Shown: positions 8,833 through 18,100 of the stretch, piece after piece
Position numbering within the stretch: position 1 is the stretch's first letter
Layout of the letters: each line of letters opens with the position of its first letter
From: Rhizobiaceae bacterium
GTDB taxonomy: Bacteria; Pseudomonadota; Alphaproteobacteria; Rhizobiales; Rhizobiaceae
DNA: 64,000 bases
Direction: 5' to 3'
NCBI GenBank assembly: GCA_029233925.1
Contig: JARGOX010000017.1
Span: 62,001 to 126,000 of the forward strand
Notes under the pieces: model-generated
Database searches by the model: none
What the model was told of the DNA's origin: nothing
Seen by the model: the letters and a program-made list of their open reading frames with translations, nothing else
Made by a program: the position numbers and the translations under genes

Positions 8833-9227
8833 TGACGGAACGGATGTTGCTGTGCCGACTTGCAGACATTCGTGATGGCCATTCCAAGGGTGTGGCGCCG
8901 GACCGGTGCGGTCGGGACCGCATCTTGCTGATACGCCAGGGCACGCGCCTATATGGGTATGTGAACAATTGCCCGCACTATGACCGGGCGCCGATGGCCT
9001 GGAAAAAGGATGAGTTCCTGAATGGCGACCGCTCCAGAATCGTCTGTGCCGGCCATGGCGCATTGTTTCGCATCGAAGACGGCGTTTGCGAATTGGGTCC
9101 CTGTCTGGGGCAGGCACTAACGCCCGTCAATCTGGTTGTTGAAGCGGGCGCTGTATACGGACATGATGTACCGTCCGAGAGATGCGTTCATGGCGCATCT
9201 GGTTCCGGCAGAAAGACAGGCCGTTGA
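8832..9227 (+). CDS. Rieske [2Fe-2S] protein (ferredoxin-like)
   Basis: 131 residues with a single Rieske domain: CPHYDRAPM and CAGHGALF supply the Cys-x-His and Cys-x2-His cluster ligands. The size matches a Rieske ferredoxin or regulatory subunit, not a ring-hydroxylating oxygenase alpha subunit, and no such subunit or reductase is visible nearby. The start ATG at 8832 overlaps the preceding stop by one base, so translation is coupled to the VOC gene. It could feed electrons to an oxygenase encoded elsewhere, or keep the iron of the VOC dioxygenase reduced, as ferredoxins such as XylT do; the second idea is inference. Confidence 0.88.
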   Translation: MTERMLLCRLADIRDGHSKGVAPDRCGRDRILLIRQGTRLYGYVNNCPHYDRAPMAWKKDEFLNGDRSRIVCAGHGALFRIEDGVCELGPCLGQALTPVNLVVEAGAVYGHDVPSERCVHGASGSGRKTGR

Positions 9228-9255
9228 TTCGGCCGACTTGAACAAAGGTAAGCCT

Positions 9256-10035
9256 ATGGCGCGCAAGATAATCGATCTGTCTGTGACCCTCACAGATGCC
9301 ATCAAATCCGATCCGCCGGGTCTTGGACCCGAAATTTCCTATTTGGACCATGGTGAGGGCGCCAAAGAGTTTCAGCAGATGTTCAGCATTCCTGACGGCG
9401 CTTTGCGGGATAATGCAGGCCCTGCAGCAGAGCGGTGCAACATCACCACGCACAATGGCACACACATGGATGCGCCCTGGCACTATCATCCGACGATGAA
9501 TGGCGGTGAGCGGGCGATTACCATTGATGAAGTTCCGCTTGAATGGTGTTTTGGTCCCGGCGTCAAACTGGATTTCCGCGACCGGCCGAACGGCCATACA
9601 ATCACTTCGGCCGAGGTGGCGGAGGAACTCAAGCGCATTGGCCACGAACTGCAGCCAGGCAACATCGTTCTGGTCAACACCGCTGCCGGTACGCGCTATG
9701 GTCAGGATGACTATCTTGCTTCCGGATGCGGCATGGGACGCGAGGCCACCCTATACCTGACAGAGCGCGGCGTGCGTGTTTGTGGAACAGATGCCTGGAG
9801 CTGGGATCCGCCTTTGATGGGTCAGGCCGCCAGAGCCCGTGAGACGGGCGACTGGTCGGTTTTCTGGGAAGGGCACAAGGCCGGGGCAGACAGTATTTAT
9901 TGTCACATGGAAAAACTGGCAAATCTGCACTTGCTGCCGTCCACCGGTTTTGAAGTCATAGCGTTGCCTGTAAAGGTCGCCAAAGGCTCTGCTGGATGGT
10001 GCCGACCGGTGGCACTGATCGACGCCGCTTCATGA
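9256..10035 (+). CDS. Cyclase / kynurenine formamidase-like metal hydrolase
   Basis: 259 residues starting at the ATG of MARKIIDLS (9256), which has AAAGG upstream; an extended frame starts at 9136 inside the Rieske gene and is less likely. The family signature HNGTHMDAPWHY, a metal-binding HxGTHxDxPxH motif, lies near residue 75. Such enzymes hydrolyse amides (N-formylkynurenine), isatin or lactone-type rings using Zn or Mn. It sits between the Rieske protein and the TRAP permease on one transcript, which suggests hydrolysis of a ring-opened amide or a cyclic intermediate. The wide family makes precise assignment impossible. Confidence 0.88.
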   Translation: MARKIIDLSVTLTDAIKSDPPGLGPEISYLDHGEGAKEFQQMFSIPDGALRDNAGPAAERCNITTHNGTHMDAPWHYHPTMNGGERAITIDEVPLEWCFGPGVKLDFRDRPNGHTITSAEVAEELKRIGHELQPGNIVLVNTAAGTRYGQDDYLASGCGMGREATLYLTERGVRVCGTDAWSWDPPLMGQAARARETGDWSVFWEGHKAGADSIYCHMEKLANLHLLPSTGFEVIALPVKVAKGSAGWCRPVALIDAAS

Positions 10036-10053
10036 CGTGCACCGGGAGGAACC

Positions 10054-11979
10054 ATGACACGCAATACCAACGATAAAGGACTGCTCATCTTCTGGGCTGA
10101 GAAAATATCCGGGATCATTTCCGTTGCGGCGATTGCTGGTATTCTGCTGGGCGCGATGATCATCGTGGTAGATGTTACCGGTCGATGGCTTTTTGGTATC
10201 TCGGTTGTCGCCCTGAACGAAATGATGTCCTCCATTTTTGCAATGGCAATCGCTGCGACATTTCCCGCTGGAGCGGCTGCGCGCGTCCACTTGAAGGTGG
10301 ATTTGCTGGGTCACCTTACCGGTGCTAAGCTCACGGCGTGGCTGAACTTTATCGGGTCATTCCTGCTTTTCCTGTTTTTTGCCGTGCTCGCCTGGCGGAT
10401 ATTCGGCCTGTCAGGACGCTATTTCGATCAGGGGCGTGCGACACCGCTTCTCGAATGGCCCTTGTGGCCCATATACTTTGTTGTCTCAATATCAATGGCC
10501 GCGACAGCCCTCGTTCAGATCGTGCATATGGTCAACGACTTTAAAGCCGCCCGCCAGGTATCCGACAGGGCCGGTTCTCATCCCGCTGTTGTTTTGGCGA
10601 TAGCCCTGCTGGCTGGCATTGTCGGCGGCGGGCTGGGTTGGGCATTGTGGGACCTGCAGGGCTATTCGGCCTTTGTCGGGGAAAATCCGGGTAGTGCCGT
10701 TCTAATCGCATTTGCCGTCTTGTGGCTTGGCGTTCTGGCACAATTGCCCTTGGCAACCGTCACCGCATTTATCGGTATTTGTGGAACGCTGGCCTATGTG
10801 GGGACATCGGCGTCAGCCAATACATTTTCCGGCGATGCGATGAAATTTCTGCGCGATGACCAGGTGGTCACTTTGCCGCTGTTCCTGATCATGGGTGCGT
10901 TTTCCGTCGCTGCAGGTGTTTCGGAAGACCTGTTCCGGCTTGGAAACGCTGTTCTGGGGAGGTTCCGCGGTGGGCTCGCCTATGCCACGATTGCCGGCTG
11001 TGCGGGTTTTGGCGCTGTCTGCGGTAGTTCCATAGCCACATCGGCCACCTTCGGACGTATGGCGCTGCCGTCCATGGCCAAGCTGGGTTATTCGCAATCC
11101 CTGTCGACGGCCTCCGTTGCTGCTGGAGGAACGCTTGGTGCGCTGGTGCCTCCATCTGGTGCGATCATCATGTTTGCATTGCTCACCGAAGAGTCCATCG
11201 GCGCCTTGTTCATGGCCGCAATGATACCTGCGGTACTGGCCATCCTGCTGTATTTTTGCGCGGTTTTTGCCGTCACCCGCCTTTATCCCGCTTCCGTGCC
11301 GAATGTGCTGGACAAGGTACCCGGTGAATTCCTTGGCGCCCTGCGCGGCGCATTGCCGGTCGTGATCATGTTCACCATCGTGATTGGCGGCCTCTACGGC
11401 GGTCTATTCACGGCGACGGAAAGCGCCGCGGTCGGCGCTGTTGCCGCATTTCTTCTGGCGCTGGGACGCGGCAAGCTCAGCCGTTCTTCCATCATGAGCG
11501 TGTTTTCCCAGACAACGGCGACAACCGCCATGTTGTATGCGCTGATCTTTGGCGGGTTGATGTTTTCCTTCTACGTCAATCTGGGGCAGACGCCTGACAT
11601 GGTCAGCGCATGGATTGCATCTCTGGACGCAAGACCGATCGTGATTCTGGCCGTGCTGATTGTCATTTACCTGCTGCTCGGCTCGGTAATGGACAGTTTC
11701 GGCGTCATGATCATCACCGTTCCGGTCGTCACCCCACTGATCCTTGGCCTGGGATATGACATGTTGTTCTGGGGCGTTTTGATGCTGGTCGTCGTCGAGA
11801 TTGGGATGATTACACCGCCTTTTGGGATGAATCTCTTCATCATCAAGAGCCTTGATCCGAACGTTAAACTGTCAACCGTGATGAAAGGCGTCGTTCCCTT
11901 CATCGTCGCCGATGTCATCAAAATTGTCTTGCTGGTGAGCATCCCGGCATTGTCGCTTTGGCTGCCTTCAACCATGTAG
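10054..11979 (+). CDS. TRAP transporter permease, DctQ-DctM fusion
   Basis: 641 residues of very hydrophobic sequence. The first about 170 residues have four membrane segments and the DctQ feature (DVTGRWLFGISVVALNEM); from about residue 200 the protein is a DctM large permease with LPLFLIMGAFSVAAGV, GSSIATSATFGRMALPSMAK, GGTLGALVPPSGAIIMFALL and EIGMITPPFGMNLFIIKSL. The complex imports organic acids across the inner membrane using the Na+ gradient and a periplasmic binding protein. It follows the cyclase gene by 18 bp, so uptake and catabolism share a transcript. The likely binding protein is encoded convergently at 12321-13328. Confidence 0.93.
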   Translation: MTRNTNDKGLLIFWAEKISGIISVAAIAGILLGAMIIVVDVTGRWLFGISVVALNEMMSSIFAMAIAATFPAGAAARVHLKVDLLGHLTGAKLTAWLNFIGSFLLFLFFAVLAWRIFGLSGRYFDQGRATPLLEWPLWPIYFVVSISMAATALVQIVHMVNDFKAARQVSDRAGSHPAVVLAIALLAGIVGGGLGWALWDLQGYSAFVGENPGSAVLIAFAVLWLGVLAQLPLATVTAFIGICGTLAYVGTSASANTFSGDAMKFLRDDQVVTLPLFLIMGAFSVAAGVSEDLFRLGNAVLGRFRGGLAYATIAGCAGFGAVCGSSIATSATFGRMALPSMAKLGYSQSLSTASVAAGGTLGALVPPSGAIIMFALLTEESIGALFMAAMIPAVLAILLYFCAVFAVTRLYPASVPNVLDKVPGEFLGALRGALPVVIMFTIVIGGLYGGLFTATESAAVGAVAAFLLALGRGKLSRSSIMSVFSQTTATTAMLYALIFGGLMFSFYVNLGQTPDMVSAWIASLDARPIVILAVLIVIYLLLGSVMDSFGVMIITVPVVTPLILGLGYDMLFWGVLMLVVVEIGMITPPFGMNLFIIKSLDPNVKLSTVMKGVVPFIVADVIKIVLLVSIPALSLWLPSTM

Positions 11980-12320
11980 CGACCGGTCTGTCTCGGGGCC
12001 GATGGTACTGGTGGATGAATGCAAGGCGCGCAGCGCTATGTCCAGAAACCCTTCTGGAGGAACCCGCTCAGGGCTGGCATGAGAGCTGAAAGTGTTTGCA
12101 TTGGCGTCTCCGTCATGCAGGGCTTCAACCTGTCCCGTTGATAGCCAGTTGCGCAAAGTGCATGTACTCAAAGACTGGATGTTGAAAGTCTGGGTGTTGA
12201 ACGTCGGGTGCGGTCCGTTAGGCGCATGGATTGCACTGTGACAAGCGAAACAGGAAAAAGGCCGGTTGAAACACCAACCGGCCTTGTCCATCTTTCAATT
12301 TCTTGAAACGGGTATGGGCG
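11980..12320. other. Intergenic gap between convergent TRAP genes
   Basis: No supported gene. It contains the terminator at 12258-12285 and, around 12172-12210, a weak direct repeat built on TGTTGAA. The ORF running through it on the minus strand has no recognisable start signal or domain. Confidence 0.6.
12258..12285 (-). terminator. Rho-independent terminator of the DctP gene
   Basis: Perfect 11-bp stem AAGGCCGGTTG / CAACCGGCCTT with a 6-nt loop. Read on the minus strand it ends in a run of five T. It lies 36 bp after the DctP stop codon. Confidence 0.85.
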
Positions 12321-13328
12321 CTATTCAGCGTCTGCTTTGGTCACCTGCTCGCGCCACAGTTCGATCAGCTCGGCACCGCCGGGAACCCGTGCGGCATATC
12401 CCTTGGAAAGGGTTTCACCGACGCGTTCCTTCAACTCGGCCATTCCTTCCTCCGAGATCTTGTTGAATGTATGCCCTTCCTTGGACATGACAAAGCCTTT
12501 CGAGTCCGCTTCCCACTGATCGACCTTGTCACCAACTTCGCGGGCGAGTTCACAGCCTGAATTTGCAGTCAGGACCGCCTTTGCTTCTGCTGAAAGCCCA
12601 TCAAAACGGGCGCGTGTCATGAAGGCCAGGCCAGTTGCTCCACCCAACGGGACCTCCAGATGATCGGAGGTTACCTCATTCAGGCGGAAGCCGGGAAAGG
12701 CCGTGTAGCTCATGAATGTGCCGTCTGCCGTGCCGCGTTGCAGGGCCTGGTACTGATCCTGAATGTTCACAGACAAAGGCGTGCCGCCATAGGCCTGAAT
12801 TATGCCTGCGGCAGCTGGGCTTTGGGTCGTTATCTTCTTGCCGGCAATATCTGCCATGGATGTCAGCGGAGTCCCATTGAGATGCGCGCTGACCTGCGGG
12901 AAGGGAACGATGAGCAACGGTACGAAGTCATCCCATTCATCGCCGAGATCACCATTTTCGAGCATCCGGCAAAAGGCAACGGCGGCGGCCGCAGAAGAGC
13001 CCTCTATCAGAGGAATGGTTGAAACAAGCGAGCGCGGGAAACGTCCCGGTGCAGCCACCGGCATGCCCCATACGATCTGTACAACGTCATCATCCAGACG
13101 GTCGAGAAATGTCCCCGGATTGACCAGCATCTGTCCGTGACGCATGTCGATTTGAAGCGCATCACCCCCTTCGGCATTCACCTTTTCGACCCATGGTGTG
13201 AAGATGCGCTTCACAATGGGGTGCTGTTCAACATTTCCACTGCCAAAAATCAGTGTCTCAGCTGAAGCCATTGCCGGTGCAAGCACGGTTGTCGTGGCCA
13301 GCAAACCTGCCAGAATTCGCTTTTTCAT
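12321..13328 (-). CDS. TRAP transporter substrate-binding protein, DctP family
   Basis: 335 residues from the ATG at 13328, which is preceded by GGGAGGACGAT; the frame is open further upstream but the signal peptide MKKRILAGLLATTTVLAPAM with cleavage after ASA fixes this start. DctP-family segments include LTSMADIAGKKI, QALQRGTADGTFMSY and GGATGLAFMTRARFDGL. The protein binds an organic acid in the periplasm for delivery to the DctQM permease. It is convergent with, and immediately beyond, the fused permease at 10054-11979, so the two are almost certainly partners although transcribed from different promoters. Monocistronic, with its own terminator. Confidence 0.92.
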   Translation of the reverse strand: MKKRILAGLLATTTVLAPAMASAETLIFGSGNVEQHPIVKRIFTPWVEKVNAEGGDALQIDMRHGQMLVNPGTFLDRLDDDVVQIVWGMPVAAPGRFPRSLVSTIPLIEGSSAAAAVAFCRMLENGDLGDEWDDFVPLLIVPFPQVSAHLNGTPLTSMADIAGKKITTQSPAAAGIIQAYGGTPLSVNIQDQYQALQRGTADGTFMSYTAFPGFRLNEVTSDHLEVPLGGATGLAFMTRARFDGLSAEAKAVLTANSGCELAREVGDKVDQWEADSKGFVMSKEGHTFNKISEEGMAELKERVGETLSKGYAARVPGGAELIELWREQVTKADAE

Positions 13329-13986
13329 ATCGTCCTCCCGAAACAGATGAGCCAACCCGGCCCCTTGTCGCATCGTAGAGACGAGGCAGGTGTTTGAACA
13401 TTTGATTGATTGAATTGCAGGCATTGAGTTGATGAATACCTTTTGCGGGGCTGCAATCATTATATGCCACCGGTCGGATCGACCGGCGATCGGCCTGCAG
13501 CGGGCGCTTGATCCCAATGGCGATCAGAACGGCCTCTCGTATGAAATCCCTTGTCGCATGGGGTTCGACCACACAGGGCCATTGCGGCGCATCCTTCTGG
13601 TAGAACGGATGTCCAAACGAGATCGGCGTTTTCTGCCTGCGGCGTGCCACAGGCCAGCAAGGAAACGCAATCTGATCTCATGGCCATTACCGGACCCGAG
13701 GCATTGAGGAATGAAAATAGTGGAAGGTTTTGCGCCGGATTTTCACAAACAACGAATGATCGTGCTCAGCAAGCGCTGGTCAGGCAGATAGAACCCGCTC
13801 CCGGTCAGTCTCATGCCGTCGCGACAATGCCATTGGTCTGCCGGTTTTCCTCCCGGTCGCATAGCGCCACCACGATGCGTGGGTTCGGCGGGTGCACTGT
13901 CTTTTCCCGCCGACATAATCACCCGAACCTTGCCTGCTTGCTCCCGGTATCCGGTTCGGGTTGGATTCAGTGTGTTTCATCCGGAT
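13329..13986. other. Gene-poor gap upstream of DctP
   Basis: About 650 bp without a convincing gene on either strand. It must hold the DctP promoter. A short palindrome, CCGGTCG-GAT-CGACCGG, lies at 13470-13486; it could be an operator or a hairpin. ORFs crossing this stretch lack ribosome-binding sites, domains or natural codon use. Confidence 0.55.
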
Positions 13987-14886
13987 TCAATATTGCTTCA
14001 GGTCTTCGCCGATCGATATCTCACCGGAGAAGCGACTGGCGATCCGGGCCACATAATCCGGCGCGGTTTGCGGCGTCGCCAGTCCGGGCGGAAGATGTGT
14101 GGCGACCACGTGTCTGGCGCCGGCGATTGTGGCCAGGTCGCCAAGCTGCTCTGCGCTCAGATGATGGCCAGCGATGTGTTCACGGATTTTCTGGATCTGC
14201 GCTTCCGGCACGTCTGGATTTCGTGAGCGCACCATGCGCATGGTCAGATCTGCATCCATCATCTCGCCGACCAGCAGATCGACACCCTGCGCCAGCGCTT
14301 CCACGGCCTTGCATTCGCCCGTATCTCCAGTCAAAAAGATGCTGCGGTCAGCCAGATCAAATCGGAAGGACAAGGAAAGGAAGCCTTCGGTTCCAGCCTC
14401 GTTTTCCTGACGGTAGTGGGTGTTTTCGCAGTTTCTGACCGTCAGGCCGTCCAGTTCGATCACATCACCGGGCACAATTTCCTGCACAATGACAAAATCC
14501 TCGACTTTCGGCATGCTCTGCCCCGGCACACCGAAGCCGATCGCATTGGGAACGGCGCAGGCAGCGATGAGGCCATCCACGATCTGCCGGGTTCCAGGTG
14601 GCCCGTAAACCGTTAGTGGTGTGCGACGCATGGTCATCATGTTTATGCCGAAACAGGCGAACAGGCTTCCGATATGGTCAAAGTGATGGTGGGTCAGAAA
14701 TATTTCGGCAACGTCCCTGAATTCAACGCCGGCGCGCTTCAGTTGGCCCATTGCCCCTTCTCCGCAATCGATCAGAACAGGTTTGCTGCCGTTCATCAGC
14801 AAATGGGCTGGCTGGGAGCGCAGCGGGTTTTGCATGGGGCCGCCGCCAGTTCCAAGCGTGGTGAAAGTGGAGGGGTTCGGTGCCAT
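13987..14886 (-). CDS. Metallo-beta-lactamase-fold hydrolase, RNase Z/arylsulfatase-like
   Basis: 299 residues, cytosolic (no signal peptide). The metal site is canonical: LTHHHFDHIGS (HxHxDH), FLTGDTGE for the bridging Asp, and VVATHLPP near the C-terminus for the last His. The N-terminal TLGTGGGP and LIDCGEG pattern is that of the RNase Z / AtsA branch. The start ATG at 14886 has GAGGA 7-8 bp upstream. It is downstream of the ThDP-ALDH fusion, separated by a 309-bp gap with a hairpin, so it may be the distal gene of that operon or transcribed alone. Family roles include lactone, ester and phosphodiester hydrolysis. Confidence 0.88.
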   Translation of the reverse strand: MAPNPSTFTTLGTGGGPMQNPLRSQPAHLLMNGSKPVLIDCGEGAMGQLKRAGVEFRDVAEIFLTHHHFDHIGSLFACFGINMMTMRRTPLTVYGPPGTRQIVDGLIAACAVPNAIGFGVPGQSMPKVEDFVIVQEIVPGDVIELDGLTVRNCENTHYRQENEAGTEGFLSLSFRFDLADRSIFLTGDTGECKAVEALAQGVDLLVGEMMDADLTMRMVRSRNPDVPEAQIQKIREHIAGHHLSAEQLGDLATIAGARHVVATHLPPGLATPQTAPDYVARIASRFSGEISIGEDLKQY

Positions 14887-15195
14887 GGAATTTTCCTCTT
14901 GTTGTGCACGGTCTCAAGCAGTTCGACAAGCCTTGAACGCCGCCAGTGTGACTGTCTGCAAACTGGAGGTGGCGTGAATGGATTGCCGTAATGCCGTTGT
15001 AGCCAAACACCGGACATCACCATAATAGAATTGTTCAATACCTTGCATTCATCCGGCAAATGCAGGCGGTCAGTCAGCAGGCCTGATTTCAAAGAATTTA
15101 CCTGACCGGTGTCGCATTTTTTTCTCATTCAACTGGCGGCCGCACCTGACCTGCGCCAGGTGCGGCAACCGGTATGAGTGGCGGCGATGCGCGTT
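14887..15195. other. Gap with hairpin after the ThDP-ALDH gene
   Basis: No gene seen. A perfect 10-bp inverted repeat GCCGCACCTG / CAGGTGCGGC with an 8-nt loop is at 15139-15166, starting 30 bp after the stop of the fused gene. No T-run follows it on the minus strand, so it is better seen as a processing or attenuating stem-loop than as a classical terminator. Confidence 0.55.
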
Positions 15196-18100
15196 CTATT
15201 TCTGAGCGCTTAGGACCTGAACCCTGGTGTATTCTCTCAAACCTTCCGGACCGAACTCGACGCCAAAGCCTGATTGCTTGACGCCGCCCATGGGCACGCC
15301 TGGATTGAGCACGGCGTGGCGGTTGACCCACATGGTGCCGGCGTCCATTTGCAAGGCGACCCGTTTGGCCTCTTCCAGATCATCTCCCCATGCCGAGGCG
15401 CCCAGCCCCACTTCGAGGCTGTTGGCCATGGCCAGAGCCTCTTCAACCGTCTTGTATTTGATTACCGGAATCACCGGACCAAACTGTTCTTCGGTGACGA
15501 CGCGCATATCGTGGGTCGCATCGGCAATGAGGGTCAATTCGTGAAAATAGCCGTCGCCCGGCATGGCATTGCCGCCGACAATTATGCGCGCGCCTTTGGC
15601 CTTGGCATCAGCGACCAGATCCTTGACCTTGTTGAACTGCATTACATTGGACAGGGGACCTAGAATATTGGCTTCGTTCATGCCATCGCCCATTTTCACA
15701 TCGGCCAGATAATCGGCAAAGAGCTGTATGGTGCGCTCATAGTCATCCTCATGGACATAGAGCCGTTTCAGGCAGGAGCAGGTCTGGCCGGAATTGATGA
15801 AGGTACCCCAGAACAATCCTTCGATCTTGCCTTCCATATCGGTGCCCGGCAGAACAATGCCGGCATCGTTGCCGCCAAGCTCAAGAGTGAGGCGTTTCAA
15901 TGTGGGGCCGGCGCTGGACATGATCCTTCGACCCGTCGGGACGGAACCGGTAAAGACGATCTTGGCGATGTCGGGATGGGTGGACATGGCATCGCCCACT
16001 TCCGCGTCGCCGGTGACAACGTTCAACACGCCTGCAGGCAATATCTGGTTGAAAAGTTCGACCATTTTCAGCGTTGACAAAGGTGTATAGGGCGACGGCT
16101 TCATGACCACCGTACACCCGGCCCGCAGTGCCGGCATGATGTGCCATACGGCGATCATCAACGGCCAGTTCCACGGCGTGATGGATGCGACGACACCAAC
16201 CGGCCGGCGGTGTATTTCGACAAGCTCGGCATCGTTGTTGATAAGCGTTTCCACCTCCAGCTTGAGAGCCGCAGTGCTGCGGGTCCAGCCAATGCAGCCA
16301 TCAAGTTCAAAGTTTGCCCCAAGGCCTGACTGGGTCTTGCCCTGTTCGCGGGTGATCAGCTTGCTGAGTTCCTCACGGTGGACTTCCAACAGGTCGCCGA
16401 GTTTGCGAATAACCTCAATGCGGCTCTCATCGGCCAATGCTGACCAGGCAGGCAAGGCCTCCTTCGCGGCGGCCACAGCCTTGTCCAGATCACCAACGGA
16501 TGCCTGCGGACATTTGGCCAGCAGCTTGCCTGTTGCCGGATTGATGACGTCGAAAGTTTCCTTTTTTGCAACGCCTTCACCATTGATGGTCAATACAAAT
16601 TCACCCATCATCATTTCCCCTTTTTGCATCAGTTCTCCGCCCATTGCCTGCATCCATGCTGGTCTGGTTGATCCCATGACCGGTGGCGCCGGATGGATCA
16701 GGCTCCATTGTGACCGTTCAGACCCGGTTTCGATTGGCACCTCGATGATGACGGGACCGTCTTCCTCGAAACCCTGCGTGATGGCCTGTTTCAAATCCTC
16801 CGGGTTGCTGACCCGCACACCCTTTGCGCCGAAGGCCTTCGCCAGTTCGACAAAATCGGGATTGACGAGATCCGCGCCAAGGCGACGCTCGTGATAGTTC
16901 CAGTTCTGGTCGCGCCTGACATTGCCATAGGCGTTGTTGTTGAAAATCACCGTGACAAGATTGATGCCGTATTGAACGGCGGTTGCCAGTTCCTGCACGC
17001 CGAACATGAAACCGCCATCACCACAGACAGCCACAACCGGCTTGTCCGGATTGCCGACCTTGACCCCCAGGGCCGTGTGGAAACCAAACCCCAGATTGTC
17101 CTGATAACCGCAGGTTACATATTGCCGGGGCGCATAGACCGGGAACATGATGCGGGCGCTGAAACCGATCTGGCTGATTTCCTCTACAAAAAATCCGTCA
17201 TCGGGTAATGCCTGACGAATGGCCTTCAGATAATCATGCTGGGGCTGGATGCGTTCCATCCTGGTGTGCGCAAGCGCCCGGTATTCTTCCAGTTCAGCGG
17301 CGCGCGGACCACGCGGGAAAATCCGTGTTTCAAGCTGATGCATGAGCGCGCTGACGCCCTCGGCTGCATCAGCCACAATGCCGACATCGGGTTTGAGGCG
17401 GACAAATTCCGTCGGGTCGATATCGATGCGAATGGTTTTCATGCCGGTAGGCTGCCACTGCCAGCGCATATGCGTCAGCTCCAGCCGCGAGCCGATCCCG
17501 ATCAGGCAGTCACATTTGGCAAAATAGCCATGGGCTTCGGGAGACAACAGGCTGAGCGGATGTTTGTTGCTGAGGATCCCCTTGCCGGACCGATGGGCTG
17601 TTACTGGCGCCTGCAGCATTTCAGCCAGCGCCTGAACCTCGGCGCTCGCTTCATTGGCGCCTGCGCCGACAAGGATCATCGGGTGCCGCGCCTGGGCGAT
17701 CATCTTTGCCGCTGCGATCAACTTGCCCGGATCGGGTTTCGGCGCCGGTTCAGCCGTTCTGTTGACTTCTTCCAGTTCCACCGGTGCACTTTGCCCAAAC
17801 ACATCCCAGGGCGCTTCAATCGCCGTTGGACGGATGCGCTTGTTGGTCATCTGTCGAAAACCCTCAGCGACCATTTTCGGGGCTTCGCTGGCGTGATTGA
17901 TGCGGTCTGCCCATCCGGTAAAACCGCGCATGGTGCCAAGCTGGTCGGGCAACTCGTGCAATTGCCCGCGACCCTGACCGATGAGATGGCTCATGATGTT
18001 GCCGGTGATCATCATGACCGGCGTGTTGGCGCCATAGGCCGTGCAAAGGGCAGCGCTGGCGTTGAGCATGCCGGGGCCGGGGACCACCGTAAACACGCCC

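Noticed and set aside
12172-12210. Short direct repeats with TGTTGAA near the DctP terminator
   Set aside because: Only two imperfect copies of about 15 bp and no regulatory context, since the gap lies between converging genes.
13551-14438. 295-codon plus-strand frame overlapping a gap and the metallo-hydrolase
   Set aside because: Arg/Ser/Pro-rich, no motif, and more than half is antisense to a well-supported gene.
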